From Oreohelix idahoensis (Eukaryota; Mollusca; Gastropoda; Stylommatophora; Oreohelicidae), in assembly GCA_024509875.1 (NCBI GenBank), contig JAMPIV010022935.1:248001-312000 (forward strand): DNA of 64,000 nucleotides, given 5' to 3'. Each line of letters starts with the position of its first letter. The first letter of the stretch is position 1. The notes under the pieces were generated by a model. That model saw nothing but the letters and a program-made list of their open reading frames with translations. It searched no databases and was not told the DNA's origin. Made by a program: the position numbers and the translations under genes. Below, one piece after another: positions 9,956 through 19,685 of the stretch.

Positions 9956-12900
9956 AAAAAGATAGTATCAAGGGATGGAAATTTGTCTCGGAGCGCATTA
10001 TGGTTGCACAACTAAAAGAAGGAGAAACCATAGTCAACCTGGTCATAGTGTATGGGCCAAATGAGGATGAGAGAGCAGAGGTCAAGGAGGAATTCTTCGA
10101 GCTGCTTCAAAAGACAGTGGATGACTGCCTAGATGAAATTATCATGCTCGAAGATTTCAATGCCAGAGTTGGAAATGACCATGCTAGATGGGGTGGAGTA
10201 ATCGGAAGATATGGAGAAGATACTCTCAATGACAATGGAAAGTGACTCCTTAGATTCTGCAGTGAGCAGAATCTGATCATTACAAACACAAAGTTCCCCC
10301 ATAAGCGCATACATGCATACACTAGATGTGAACCAACAAAGAATGAGAAGTCAGTGATCGACTATGCCATACTTAGGAGGAGCTCATTCAAATATTGTCC
10401 GGGATGCTAGAGTCTGGAGGGGGCCAGAGATTGGAAGTGATCACTACCTGCTTACAATCAAAAGAACAACTGAAAGAGTTGCACAGCCTAGGAACTGCCC
10501 AACATCATGCAAGAAACAAAGTAAACGAAAGGGAGAAATGAGCATTAAGACCTACATGCTGAGAGAGCCAGAAATTAAGATCAGATATAGCTACAGCGGT
10601 GAGAAACACAGAAGAACAACCAGATGACTTGGAAACCCTCTGGCTCAAATTAAAGGACATCATAAAGACAGCTGCTGCAGAAGCATGTGGTGAAGTCTGA
10701 CTTGGGAACAAGAGAAAGAGGACACCTTGGTGGACAGAGGAAGTCAAAGAGAAAATAAGAGAGAAGAAAATGGCATGGAAACAATACTTAGGAGCTAAAA
10801 ACACAGCAGGACAAATAGAGAAATATAGAGAATATGTGACACTCAGAACAGAAGCAAAGAACAAGGTGCTAGCAGCAAAACAAAAGTCCTGGGAAGAATT
10901 TGGAGAAAAGCTAGAAAAAGATGCACAAGAAAACCAGAAACTATTCTATAAGACCCTAAAGAACATGATGAAGGAAAAACAATGCCCTCTCAAATTTATA
11001 AAGGACAAGCAAGGCAAATTGCTTACTGCCCCAAAGGAAGTAATGGAAAGATGGAAAGAATATTTCTCAGAACTCCTTGATGGTGAGCAAGGTCAAGCAT
11101 CAGAAATGATAACCACTAGCACAGAAGAGAAAACAAATGGTGGTGAAGATGACATAAAGAACTGAAGGCAGCACTGGAGAAAATCAAGATGTGCAAAGCA
11201 GCAGGGCATGATGGTATAACACCAGAAATGGTTAAGTACATGGGAGCATCAGGCGACCTATTACTCCTAAGGGTCCTACAGGCAGCATGGTGCAACAAGG
11301 CCATACCAAAGGATTGGGAGATTGCCATCATAACACCGATTTTCAAAAAGGGTGACAATCGACAATGTGGAAACCACAGAGGCATATCCCTTCTCAGTGT
11401 CCCTGGTAAAATCTACTCTAGAATCCTAGAGCAGAGACTCCGATGCCTAGCTGAGCCACAATTGGATGAAGTCCAGTGCAGATTCCGAGCAAACCGAAGT
11501 ACTCAATGATGGTATAACACCAGAAATGGTTAAGTACATGGGAGCATCAGGCGACCTATTACTCCTAAGGGTCCTACAGGCAGCATGGTGCAACAAGGCC
11601 ATACCAAAGGATTGGGAGATTGCCATCATAACACCGATTTTCAAAAAGGGTGACAATCGACAATGTGGAAACCACAGAGGCATATCCCTTCTCAGTGTCC
11701 CTGGTAAAATCTACTCTAGAATCCTAGAGCAGAGACTCCGATGCCTAGCTGAGCCACAATTGGATGAAGTCCAGTGCAGATTCCGAGCAAACCGAAGTAC
11801 TCAAGACCTAATCTTCACACTCAGGTAGCTGAGTGAAAAGGTCCTTGAGTACAAGAGTGAGATCCATCTTTGTTTCATAATCTGGAAAAGGTGTTTGACA
11901 GGGTCCCCTGGAGCAAACTTTGGGACTGTTTGGCAAGGAAGAACATTCCAGCACCTCTGATTCATGCTATACAGAGCTTCTACAAGTCTTACAGAAATTA
12001 TGTGAGGACAGCAAACTATAAGTCAGAAGAGTTCAGGACCACCACTGGTGTAAGACAAGGTGATATCCTGTCACCTTATCTTTTCATACTCCTCATGGAC
12101 GATGTCATCAAGACATGTAAGGAGAGAACAAGAAAGTATTCAGTGGGGTACTGGAAGATGAGACAGGTCTGTATTTCAGAGCTAGCGTTTGCTGATGATG
12201 TTGTCCTGATTGCTAAATCAGAGACACATCTCCAATCCAATCTGCAAGTCTGGAAGGAAGAGCTGGAGAAGAGAGGGATGGTCATAAGTAGCTCTAAAAC
12301 AAAATCCATGGTGATATCACGAGAAGAAAGAAGACTTCAGATTAATTTGGGAGAACAGGTCCTGGAACTTTAAATATTTCGGAGCTATTATAGACCGAAA
12401 GGGAGGCATCAAAGAAGAGTTGGCCACTCGAAAAGCAGCGGCTGGGAGACTTTTTCAGGCCATAAATCGAGGATTCCTCAGCAAGAAAGAGGTTGGTAAG
12501 AAAACGAAGATGGCTGTATACCGCTCCACCTATGTCCCAGTCTTGACAAATGGATGCGAGTCATGGGCAATGACTACAACCCACAAAAGCCAGATCCAAA
12601 CCTCAGAAATGAGGTATCTGAGGAAGGTGGTTGAAGTAACAAGAAGAGACATGGTCCGCAACCAGACGATACGTCAAGGCCTAAAATGCAACCCGCTGCA
12701 GACCCAAGTAGAACAGTCCCAACTAAGATGGTTTGGCCATGTCTGCAGAATGGGAGAAGATCGGCTACCACGACAAGCATGGGAAACAAAGAGCCAGAGA
12801 TCCAGACCCCCAGGACGACCCAGAGTCCGCTGGGAGGACAACATTAGTCAATCTTTGAAGGACCGAGGACTAGAATGGAACCAGGCCAGGAAGAAGACAG

Positions 12901-12976
12901 CTGATAGAATAGTCTGGCGCTCTCTCTTCCAAACCTCTACACCTCACGGTAGAAGGGAAACGACTAAGTAAGTAAG
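9956..12976 (+). pseudogene. 3' part of the old RTE copy, broken
   Basis: This continues the plus-strand RTE interrupted at 6937. The same domains appear in the same order (GDFNARVGND is replaced by EDFNARVGND at about 10150; TTGVRQGDILSPYLF at about 12050; FADDVVLIAKS at about 12190). The frame is cut by many stops and frameshifts (stops near 10245, 10627, 11165 and 11828, frameshifts near 10360 and 12370). It ends in the (aagt)n tail at 12960-12976. It contains an exact 298-bp tandem duplication. It is clearly inactive. Confidence 0.9.
11208..11803 (+). repeat. 298-bp exact tandem duplication in RTE
   Basis: Copy 1 is 11208-11505 and copy 2 is 11506-11803. They appear identical by eye, each running from 'atgatggtataacacc' to 'ccgaagtactca'. 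No mismatch was seen, so the event is very recent or is an assembly artefact. It duplicates part of the reverse transcriptase and shifts the frame. Confidence 0.9.
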
Positions 12977-13063
12977 TATCAATGAACAAAATCTTAATTG
13001 CTACAAGGTGTTTCTTTGAGAGAAAAAGAAGGTGACAAAACAAATTGAATTTTTTTTTTTAAG

Positions 13064-13211
13064 TCATATCTTCTGCCTCATTGACCAAACAGCCATGCCT
13101 TCTACATCTGGAGCCAGAAAAAGGTTTTCAGCACATACAGTACTTTCTGATGATGAAGGCAGCTGTGCTGTGACAACTGTAGCCACAAGTGATGGAAGTA
13201 GAAGCAATTAA
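13064..13211 (+). CDS. candidate terminal coding exon
   Basis: A strong acceptor (a run of T then aag, 13051-13063) precedes a frame open for 49 codons to a TAA at 13209-13211. The C-terminus is Ser/Thr-rich (MPSTSGARKRFSAHT, VATSDGSRSN), with AATAAA (taataaatg) at about 13292. The exon enters with one base of a split codon. That is compatible with a cryptic donor (aa|gtgaaa) at 5165 in the last coiled-coil exon, and would replace the TGA stop there. A chance fit has a one-in-three probability and the frame is short, so this is a hypothesis. Confidence 0.35.
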
Positions 13212-13311
13212 AATCCTATAATATTTTTTATAGCACAGTGCACACATAATATTTCATTTGTGTTCAGTGTGTCTGATAATTATATGCATTTAATAAATGT
13301 TGTTAACTATA

Positions 13312-13898
13312 CTGTTCAAAAAAAGAAACGCATAGCTATCTGAGGGCACGTTTTTATGAGTTTTTAAGTAAAATTTGGTGCTAGGGTATATAAAAACCAG
13401 CCTCAAATGTTCTTTACAGTGTCAAATTCACTATTCACTGACTACGCAACTGAAACCCTATAAAAGGATAACGCTACACAAAAAAAAATTCAGTTCATTT
13501 TCAAGCAGACATTTATGGCGTCTCTATCGATAAATTTAAGGAACATTGCTATTGGCCGACTGCATGCAGGCGAAAGTCAAAGTCAGGTTGCCAGGCATCT
13601 AAACATGCATCAGAGTACCATCAGTTGACTTTGGCACCGGTTCCAAGCCACTGGCTCAGGAGATGCCAGTCGCTGATCGATGCAAGAGGAGGCCACACAC
13701 CATACTAACGGGAAAGCCCGTACGCCAAAAAACTCTCGTGACCCAGATGCAAAACAACTGTCAATTGATTGGATGAACCCTAAGGTATTCTTGTGTGCAA
13801 TTTGAACAATTAACTCATTAAATTAAAAAAGTTATTGAATGTCAAAATTATGGCTATGTGTGTGCCTTCAGTAGCTATGCGTTTCTTTTTTTGAACAG
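13312..13898 (+). mobile_element. deleted Tc1/mariner element
   Basis: The element is 587 bp with a 27-bp perfect terminal inverted repeat beginning CTGTTCAAAAAAAGAAACGC, flanked by TA on both sides (13310-13311, 13899-13900). From the ATG at 13515 it encodes the N-terminal helix-turn-helix of a Tc1-like transposase (RNIAIGRLHAGESQSQVARH, then HQSTIS). A stop follows, and the catalytic DDE part is missing. It is a non-autonomous internal-deletion derivative. Confidence 0.85.
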
Positions 13899-13900
13899 TA

Positions 13901-14835
13901 TAGTATTTAAAATCACTTTTTCCTCAATTTTGATACAGCTTTCTGGGCCTGGGGAATGAATTAATTTGATTTTTATTAGTTCTGATGGGACATTTGATTT
14001 TCATTTAGCGCTTTTTCTGTAAGCACTCGAGTTTTCAAGAACGAATTAACAGCATTTAGCGGAGGATTGCTGTATATAGTGTCCTTTATTCTGTACAGCA
14101 TTTTAACTTCGGATGTCTTTTTCTGCAATTTCTCTATTGTTTGCTGTGGCATTGCTTAATGTCTGTCGTGTTTATAGTGTGACCCCTTTCATGTTCCTAG
14201 GCTAATCTTTCTAGACCCTGTTGCATAGGTTTGTTGGTTTTGTTTTACTGTATCTTCTAATCATTTATAATGCAAGTGGCATTAGCTTAAATGTATCTGC
14301 TGGACATTTGTTTAGCTTTTGGTACTGGTAGTTTGTTTACTTCTCATAGTGATGTTGGGGAGAATATTATTTTTTTTTAACTATCAGGATCAAACTGTGT
14401 AGAGTTACTCCTTGTTATCCTGCAGGTAACACAGACATATTTGAACCCTAACTACAACCACGCACAGGCTCAAAAATAAAATTGACCTGTAGCATGTTCT
14501 CATATATCAGTCTATTTTCTGATTTGGTTCGTTTTGTTCTGAATGATGGTGTAAGGCACTATAAGGGATGTTATTTTCCCCCTTTTGCCAAGAGGCATCA
14601 GACTAAAAAACACTAATGAATATGTGTCATTAGCATCCACAATTTTCTTTATTTTAATACCCGATCTGAAAATATCAAGAATATTCTTTCAGTTATTGAA
14701 AAATCTAAAAGGATCAGAAATTTTCCATCAGTGCATTTATCATTCAATATTGTGTAATGCTTCTTGCTAAAATTTGAGAATAAAATGAAATTGCTTTTGC
14801 AGTTGCATCAACCAGAATTGCTTAATTACTTACTT
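13901..14835. other. no gene seen
   Basis: AT-rich sequence with only short, compositionally random frames (e.g. 61 codons at 14585). No repeat was recognised. Confidence 0.5.
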
Positions 14836-17138
14836 CTTCTTTGGTCCTTAGAACTGACTGTCAGAGCAGTCTGTGGCCATCGAGCTTGGTAGTGTCTTTT
14901 ATGGCTGCAACAAATTGCTTACACTTTGCTTGGTCAACAACAGCCAGCCTTTGTGCAGTGTCCCAGCTCTGGTTTATTCTTTGCATTTCTGCCTCCACAG
15001 TTCTCTGTCAAATTGCTTTTGGTGGCCTCTCTTTCACTTTCCTTCAGGGGAGCATAGTATAGCTGTTCTTGTGGTGGCACTGGGGTCTCTTCTGAGAATG
15101 TGGCTAACCCAGCTCCAGCGTCTGCCAGCTATAATGGTGTGCATGTCCTTTTGGTTGCTCCGAGTAAGCAGTTCTTGATTGGTGATGGTATTCGACCAAA
15201 AGGCTCTGAGAATTTTCCTTAGGCAGATTGTGTGGAAAGAGGACAACTTTGACATGTCCTTGTCTATTATTGTCCAACATTCTGCACCATAGAGAAGCAC
15301 AGAAAGTACACAGCTCTCATATTATAATCTTAATTTTGTGTTTTTGCTGTACTGGGAAGACTTCTAGATATTGTTTAGACTAGCAAAGGCTGTTCTCGCT
15401 TTATTCATTCTGTTGTTGACGTCTTTGCTTGTTCCGACATCTAGTGTTACTATGCATACTAGGTATGTAAATGTGCCTGTCTGTTCTAGCTTTTGATTCC
15501 TTATTATTATGGGCTCTGCATTACCCACATTGAGTGTCACGACTTCTGTCTTCTTTAGATTGATGTTCAGACCCACCTGTTGGCTATACTTATTAAGTCT
15601 ATCTCTTTTCTCTTGGATGCGTTGATGTGAATGTGCGAGTAGTGCAATGTCATGTGCATATTCCAGATCTTCCAGTTTAGAGAACATTGTCCATATTGTT
15701 CCTCTTGGACTGTTTTCTGTTATATGGCGCATCACCCAGTCTATGACTGTTAAAAATAAAGTGGTTGATAAGGGGCATCCCTGTCGTACTCCTGCCTTCA
15801 CCTCAAAAGTTAGGTTGCTCTGCCCAACACTATATGTAAAGTTAGCATAGAGGCTTCTGATGATGGGAACAGTGCAGCTGGGAATTCCATAAGCCCTCAG
15901 TATTTTCCATAGGATGTCCCTGTGAATGCTATCCAAGGTTTTTTCAAAATCTACATAGTTAATGTATAGACGTCTCCATCATTCTGAGCACTGCTCTATA
16001 GTGTTCCTGTGGGTGAATTACATGATCTGCACATCTTTTGTTCTTTCTGATTACTGCTTGTTATTTCCTCAGTTTTTGGTCTACAGCTTTTGAAAATCTC
16101 TGAAAAACTATCCTGCCTAGTATTTTACTGGGAACTGAGGGTAGAATAATTCCTCTCCAGTTGTTGCAGTCTACAAGGCCACCCTTCTTGGGCAATTTGG
16201 AAATTATTCCTTTATTTCACTCCTTTGGTGTTGTCTCTGTTTTCCAGACTTGTGCAAATAGTGGTTCTAATATTTCTGCTGCTAGTTCAAAGTCTGTGTT
16301 AAATAGTTCTGCATTTAAATTATATCAACCACAAAAGCTTTTCGGGCAAGAGAGTCCTTCAGTTTGATGATGTCATACCTGTTAGTTACAAATGGTCCAG
16401 CATTTCTAAGTTTCACCTTCAGTCTTGCTACTACTTAGTGGTGATTGCCTCCCACAGCTGCACCTCTTTTTACTTTCACATCTTGTAATGAATCTACCAT
16501 TCATCATAATGTGGTCTATCTGGTTTCTGTCCCGGCCATTTAGTGATTCCCATGTTAATTTGTGGATTTCTTTGTGTGGAAAAAGTTTTTCTCCAATGAC
16601 CAAGTTGTTAATGTTGCAGAAGCTTATTAGTTTATCCCCCTTCTCATTAGTTGTTCAGCTGCTGCACTTCCCCATTACTCTTTCATTGAATGTATTATGT
16701 GTTCCAACTTCCGCATTGAGGTCTCCCATTACTGTGACAAGATAATATTTTGGTGCAGTTTCCATTTTCTTTTATCGCTGTTGATAGAATTTGTCGCTGA
16801 CCTCTTCGTCACTGTCATTTCTTGGTGCATAGCATTGTATTTTGGTGGTGTTGGTGAATCTCCCTCTCAGTCTTGTTCTTTTCAGTCTGTTGTTGATGGG
16901 TTTCCATTCCAGTAATGACCCTTCTATTTCATTCTTTAGGATAATGGCTAAGACTTCATTGTGTTGTCCATCCTCTCTTCCAGAGTAAAGTACTGTTTCT
17001 CCTGTTGCTGTTTTTATTCTTCCTGTCCGGTCCATCTGCTCTCACTTATTTCCAGGATATGTAATCTGTAATTCCTCATTTCTGTTGGGTTCTGCCTCAG
17101 TTTTCCTACCTCATTTATAGTTCTGACGTTCTAGAAGC
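14836..17138 (-). pseudogene. broken LINE-B (RTE/SR2-like) element
   Basis: Reading on the minus strand from 17138: endonuclease N-terminus (NVRTINEVGKL, ISESRWTG, TGETVLYSGRED, IQCYAPRNDSDEE), then a DNA-binding/active segment near 16550 (NGRDRNQIDHIM), then reverse transcriptase (15364-15936: [20 protein letters not shown], with YAHD in place of YADD), and the C-terminal [23 protein letters not shown]. The 3' end shows the family's (gaag)n-type tail (plus strand acttcttcttt at 14832-14842). Part of the region between endonuclease and RT is missing, and there are several stops. The Asp-to-His change in the RT box would abolish activity. Relatives are at 31526, 32567, 41960 and 45770. Confidence 0.85.
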
Positions 17139-17430
17139 TTACTTACTTAGTCATTCCTCTTCAACTTTGGGGTGTAGAGGTTAGTCAGAGAGAATGCCAT
17201 GCTATTCGTAACAGCAGTCTTCCTTTTGGTCTGGTTTCAGTCCAGTCTTTGGTCCTTCAGAGACTGCCTGATGTTGTCCTCCCAGCAAACTCTAGGTCGC
17301 CCTGGAAGTCTGGATCCTTGGCTCTTGGTTTCCCATGTTTTTCATAGTAGCTGGTCTTCCCCCATTCTGTAGACATGGCCAAACCATCACAAATGGGATT
17401 GCTCCACTTGGGTCTGTAGAGATGCCAGAA
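17139..17430 (-). mobile_element. RTE (family A) 3' fragment
   Basis: On the plus strand it opens with the complement of the RTE tail (gcttacttacttagtcattcc) and continues as a diverged copy of the last ~280 bp of the family. It abuts the 5' end of the LINE-B relic, so it probably inserted next to or into it. It is older than the copy at 6938. Confidence 0.75.
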
Positions 17431-17779
17431 TTGCATCTACATTTATTACTAAACCAAATCTTACACATCAGTCACTGGTTAGTAACATTAGCAAGTGCTC
17501 TGATCAAGCTCAAGTGCTAAAAACAGTGTAAATTCATGTGTGATGAGTGCACCATGTCACATTAAAGATCTTCATCGGATTTTGCAAGATGTAGGGGAAC
17601 AACCTTTATAGTGGGATTGGGCTATGGTAGTACTTGCAGATTACTCTTGGCAAACATTACCAGTTTTTCTACGATTAAGACTAGTAAACTCATGCCTTTT
17701 TCACACCTCTGGAGACAATTTCAGAAAATGGAACTGACCGCCAACATGTGAGTCCATTAACTTTGGAGATTACAGCAGG
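17431..17779. other. no gene seen
   Basis: Short non-coding stretch between an RTE fragment and the 5' LTR. The true start of the LTR may lie within it, because the first part of this LTR aligns poorly with the 3' copy. Confidence 0.4.
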
Positions 17780-18537
17780 TTGCTTACAGATGTAACGCCG
17801 CATTGGTATATTTCCCCGTGAAGCTCAGTCCTTTTTTTGCTTTCGAGAGATGAACAGGCAGTATGAATTTAGAGCGGTAGACATATCAGTGAAATAGAGG
17901 AGATTGACTTCACACAATTAAAGCAACTGTGTATTTCGAAACTAGAATAATTTGTTTGTGAATTCATGAAAACTGTATGAATAAGAGAAAGTTTGGCTCT
18001 TCATTGAAATGAAGAGATAAGAAAAACGTGAAATCTAGACCACATTAACAAATAAACGAAGGAACACTAGAAGGATAGAGGAGCCACGCCATGTTTTAGC
18101 AACTTGAAAAGATTACGAGATGCAATAAGGAATATTGCATCATTAAAATAATGCATTGACTTTTTATGCTTGTTTATTAAATGTCAACATGCTATTATGC
18201 AAATTTGGTGTGGTTACCATTTGACTTAACCCAGTTCTTGTTGGAAATTGAATAAACATTTGTTTCATTGAACACAAATGCTGTTGACGAATCATATGTT
18301 TGCAGTTAGACATCATACCAATTATTAAAGGATCATGCCAAAGCTAATCGTTGCAGGTGCAACACAAATAATAACCATATGCTCTAAAAATAAAACATCA
18401 TAGAGGATTGTCCCCGAACCTGGTAAATTCCTGTAAGTCTGTAGAGAGAAATCATCACCTCTAGCAGGCTAGCTAGTAATCAAAATCTAATACTCTAGAG
18501 TTAAACAGCAACCCCCACTACCCTGCCCGGCCACACA
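17780..18537 (+). repeat. 5' LTR, internally deleted
   Basis: Positions 17978-18537 match 29289-29848 base for base except one site. Upstream of 17978 the match continues (gaagctcagtcc, gaatttagagcggt, gaggagattgacttcacac) but with many small deletions compared with the 3' LTR. A ~180-bp block present in the 3' copy (29109-29288) is absent. The LTR ends ..cggccacaca. The 5' edge is approximate. Confidence 0.85.
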
Positions 18538-18540
18538 TTG

Positions 18541-18560
18541 CAATTTGGTGCCGTATGACC
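18541..18560 (+). promoter_or_regulatory. putative primer-binding site
   Basis: A 'tttggtgccgtatgacc'-type sequence lies a few bases after the 5' LTR, where gypsy elements carry the tRNA primer complement. I cannot assign the tRNA. Confidence 0.35.
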
Positions 18561-18588
18561 AGTCCTCTAAAAAAGAGCAGAAGCGAAG

Positions 18589-19665
18589 ATGGATCAATTA
18601 ATGGAAAATTTTCAACAGCTTGGTGTGGACCAACAACAACAACAACCACAGAACCAACCTGTAAATGCACAACCGTTGCAGCCCCCAGTCAATCCAAATA
18701 TGGAGGAACCCACATTGATAGCGCTACAGCGCCTTACTGAGAACTTAGAAAAGAATAGCAATTATGCAAAATTATCCCAAGTTAGGTCCATAGTACAACC
18801 ATTCGAGGGAGATAAGAAGAAATTCAGGAGATGGTTGGCCGACATAGACAAATTTGCGGCAATAGCAGAAACAACAAATGATGAAGAGAAAAAGAAAATC
18901 GCTCTGTTAGGTTCTGATTCGTACGTGACTGATTTTTTAAGAAGGAGGTCCCAGCAGTACCCCACAGAAACCTACGAGTCCCTAAAAAAAGAGCTCACCC
19001 AGAGATATGGGGAAATCATAGACAAAATGCATGCTTGGTCAGTCCTTAGAAGCATGAAACAGGAAAGAGATGAATCGGTACAACTTTTTGGAGATCGATT
19101 CCTCAATATGGCAGAAGAGGCATTTTGCGGAGAAATCCCTACCACACCTGATGTAGAAATACAGTTAGTGGGGATATTTGCCGATGGCCTTAGAGCGGAA
19201 AATATCAGAAGGCATCTTATTAGAAAAGACACCAAGACTATTGCTGAAACAATCCAAGCAGCAATACAGGAGGAAAATCTTCACCGAAGGTTCCAACAAA
19301 GAGCAGGTAGGGAACCCCGACCAGAATATAGGGACTATGATGAGCATGAGCCTATGGAAGTTGACCATACCAGGAGGCAATGGACTCGCCCACGAATACG
19401 TGATGATAGACCCCGCAATTATAGACCCCCCACACAGAGGCAAAACGACGTCAATAATGTCAATACAAACGGATGCTTTACATGCGGTAGGCTCGGACAT
19501 GGTTACAAGTCCTGTAGAGCAAATTACAATCATGCACCACCCAGAAGAGGAGGTTACCAACCACAACAACCCGCACCACCCCCACGTGATTACACCAGAA
19601 ATCAGTATACCAGAGGCGCACCTCAACCCCTCATGCGTCAGGGAAACGGCCGCGCCACTCACTAA
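18589..19665 (+). CDS. gag: Gag (capsid/nucleocapsid) of gypsy element
   Basis: An intact 358-codon frame. A Gln/Asn-rich N-terminus (about residues 1-45) leads into a retrotransposon Gag/capsid core (about 65-240: RSIVQPFEGDKKKFRRWLAD, the spaced LKKELTQRYG, SVQLFGDRFLNMA). An Arg-rich linker follows, then one CCHC zinc knuckle, CX2CX4HX4C at residues 296-309 (CFTCGRLGHGYKSC), and a Pro/Gly/Arg tail. It should form the virus-like particle and bind element RNA. The ATG at 18589 is chosen because the earlier ATG at 18555 is in another frame. The stop (TAA 19663-19665) lies inside a stem-loop just after a slippery heptamer. Confidence 0.92.
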   Translation: MDQLMENFQQLGVDQQQQQPQNQPVNAQPLQPPVNPNMEEPTLIALQRLTENLEKNSNYAKLSQVRSIVQPFEGDKKKFRRWLADIDKFAAIAETTNDEEKKKIALLGSDSYVTDFLRRRSQQYPTETYESLKKELTQRYGEIIDKMHAWSVLRSMKQERDESVQLFGDRFLNMAEEAFCGEIPTTPDVEIQLVGIFADGLRAENIRRHLIRKDTKTIAETIQAAIQEENLHRRFQQRAGREPRPEYRDYDEHEPMEVDHTRRQWTRPRIRDDRPRNYRPPTQRQNDVNNVNTNGCFTCGRLGHGYKSCRANYNHAPPRRGGYQPQQPAPPPRDYTRNQYTRGAPQPLMRQGNGRATH

Positions 19666-19685
19666 ACAGGACCGTTAGTGAGGGC
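19641..19685 (+). promoter_or_regulatory. -1 ribosomal frameshift signal, gag to pol
   Basis: In the gag frame the heptamer reads G_GGA_AAC (19641-19647), a classical X_XXY_YYZ slippery site. After a 6-nt spacer, GCC-A-CTCACTAA (19654-19665) pairs with TTAGTGAG-GGC (19675-19685), an 11-bp stem with one bulged A and a 9-nt loop. The pol frame is exactly -1 relative to gag and is open from 19641 to 22418. Position, spacing and phase all fit programmed -1 frameshifting. Confidence 0.88.

Noticed and set aside
19178..19678. 166-codon plus-strand frame overlapping gag
   Set aside because: Wrong frame relative to both gag and pol. Composition follows the gag codons.
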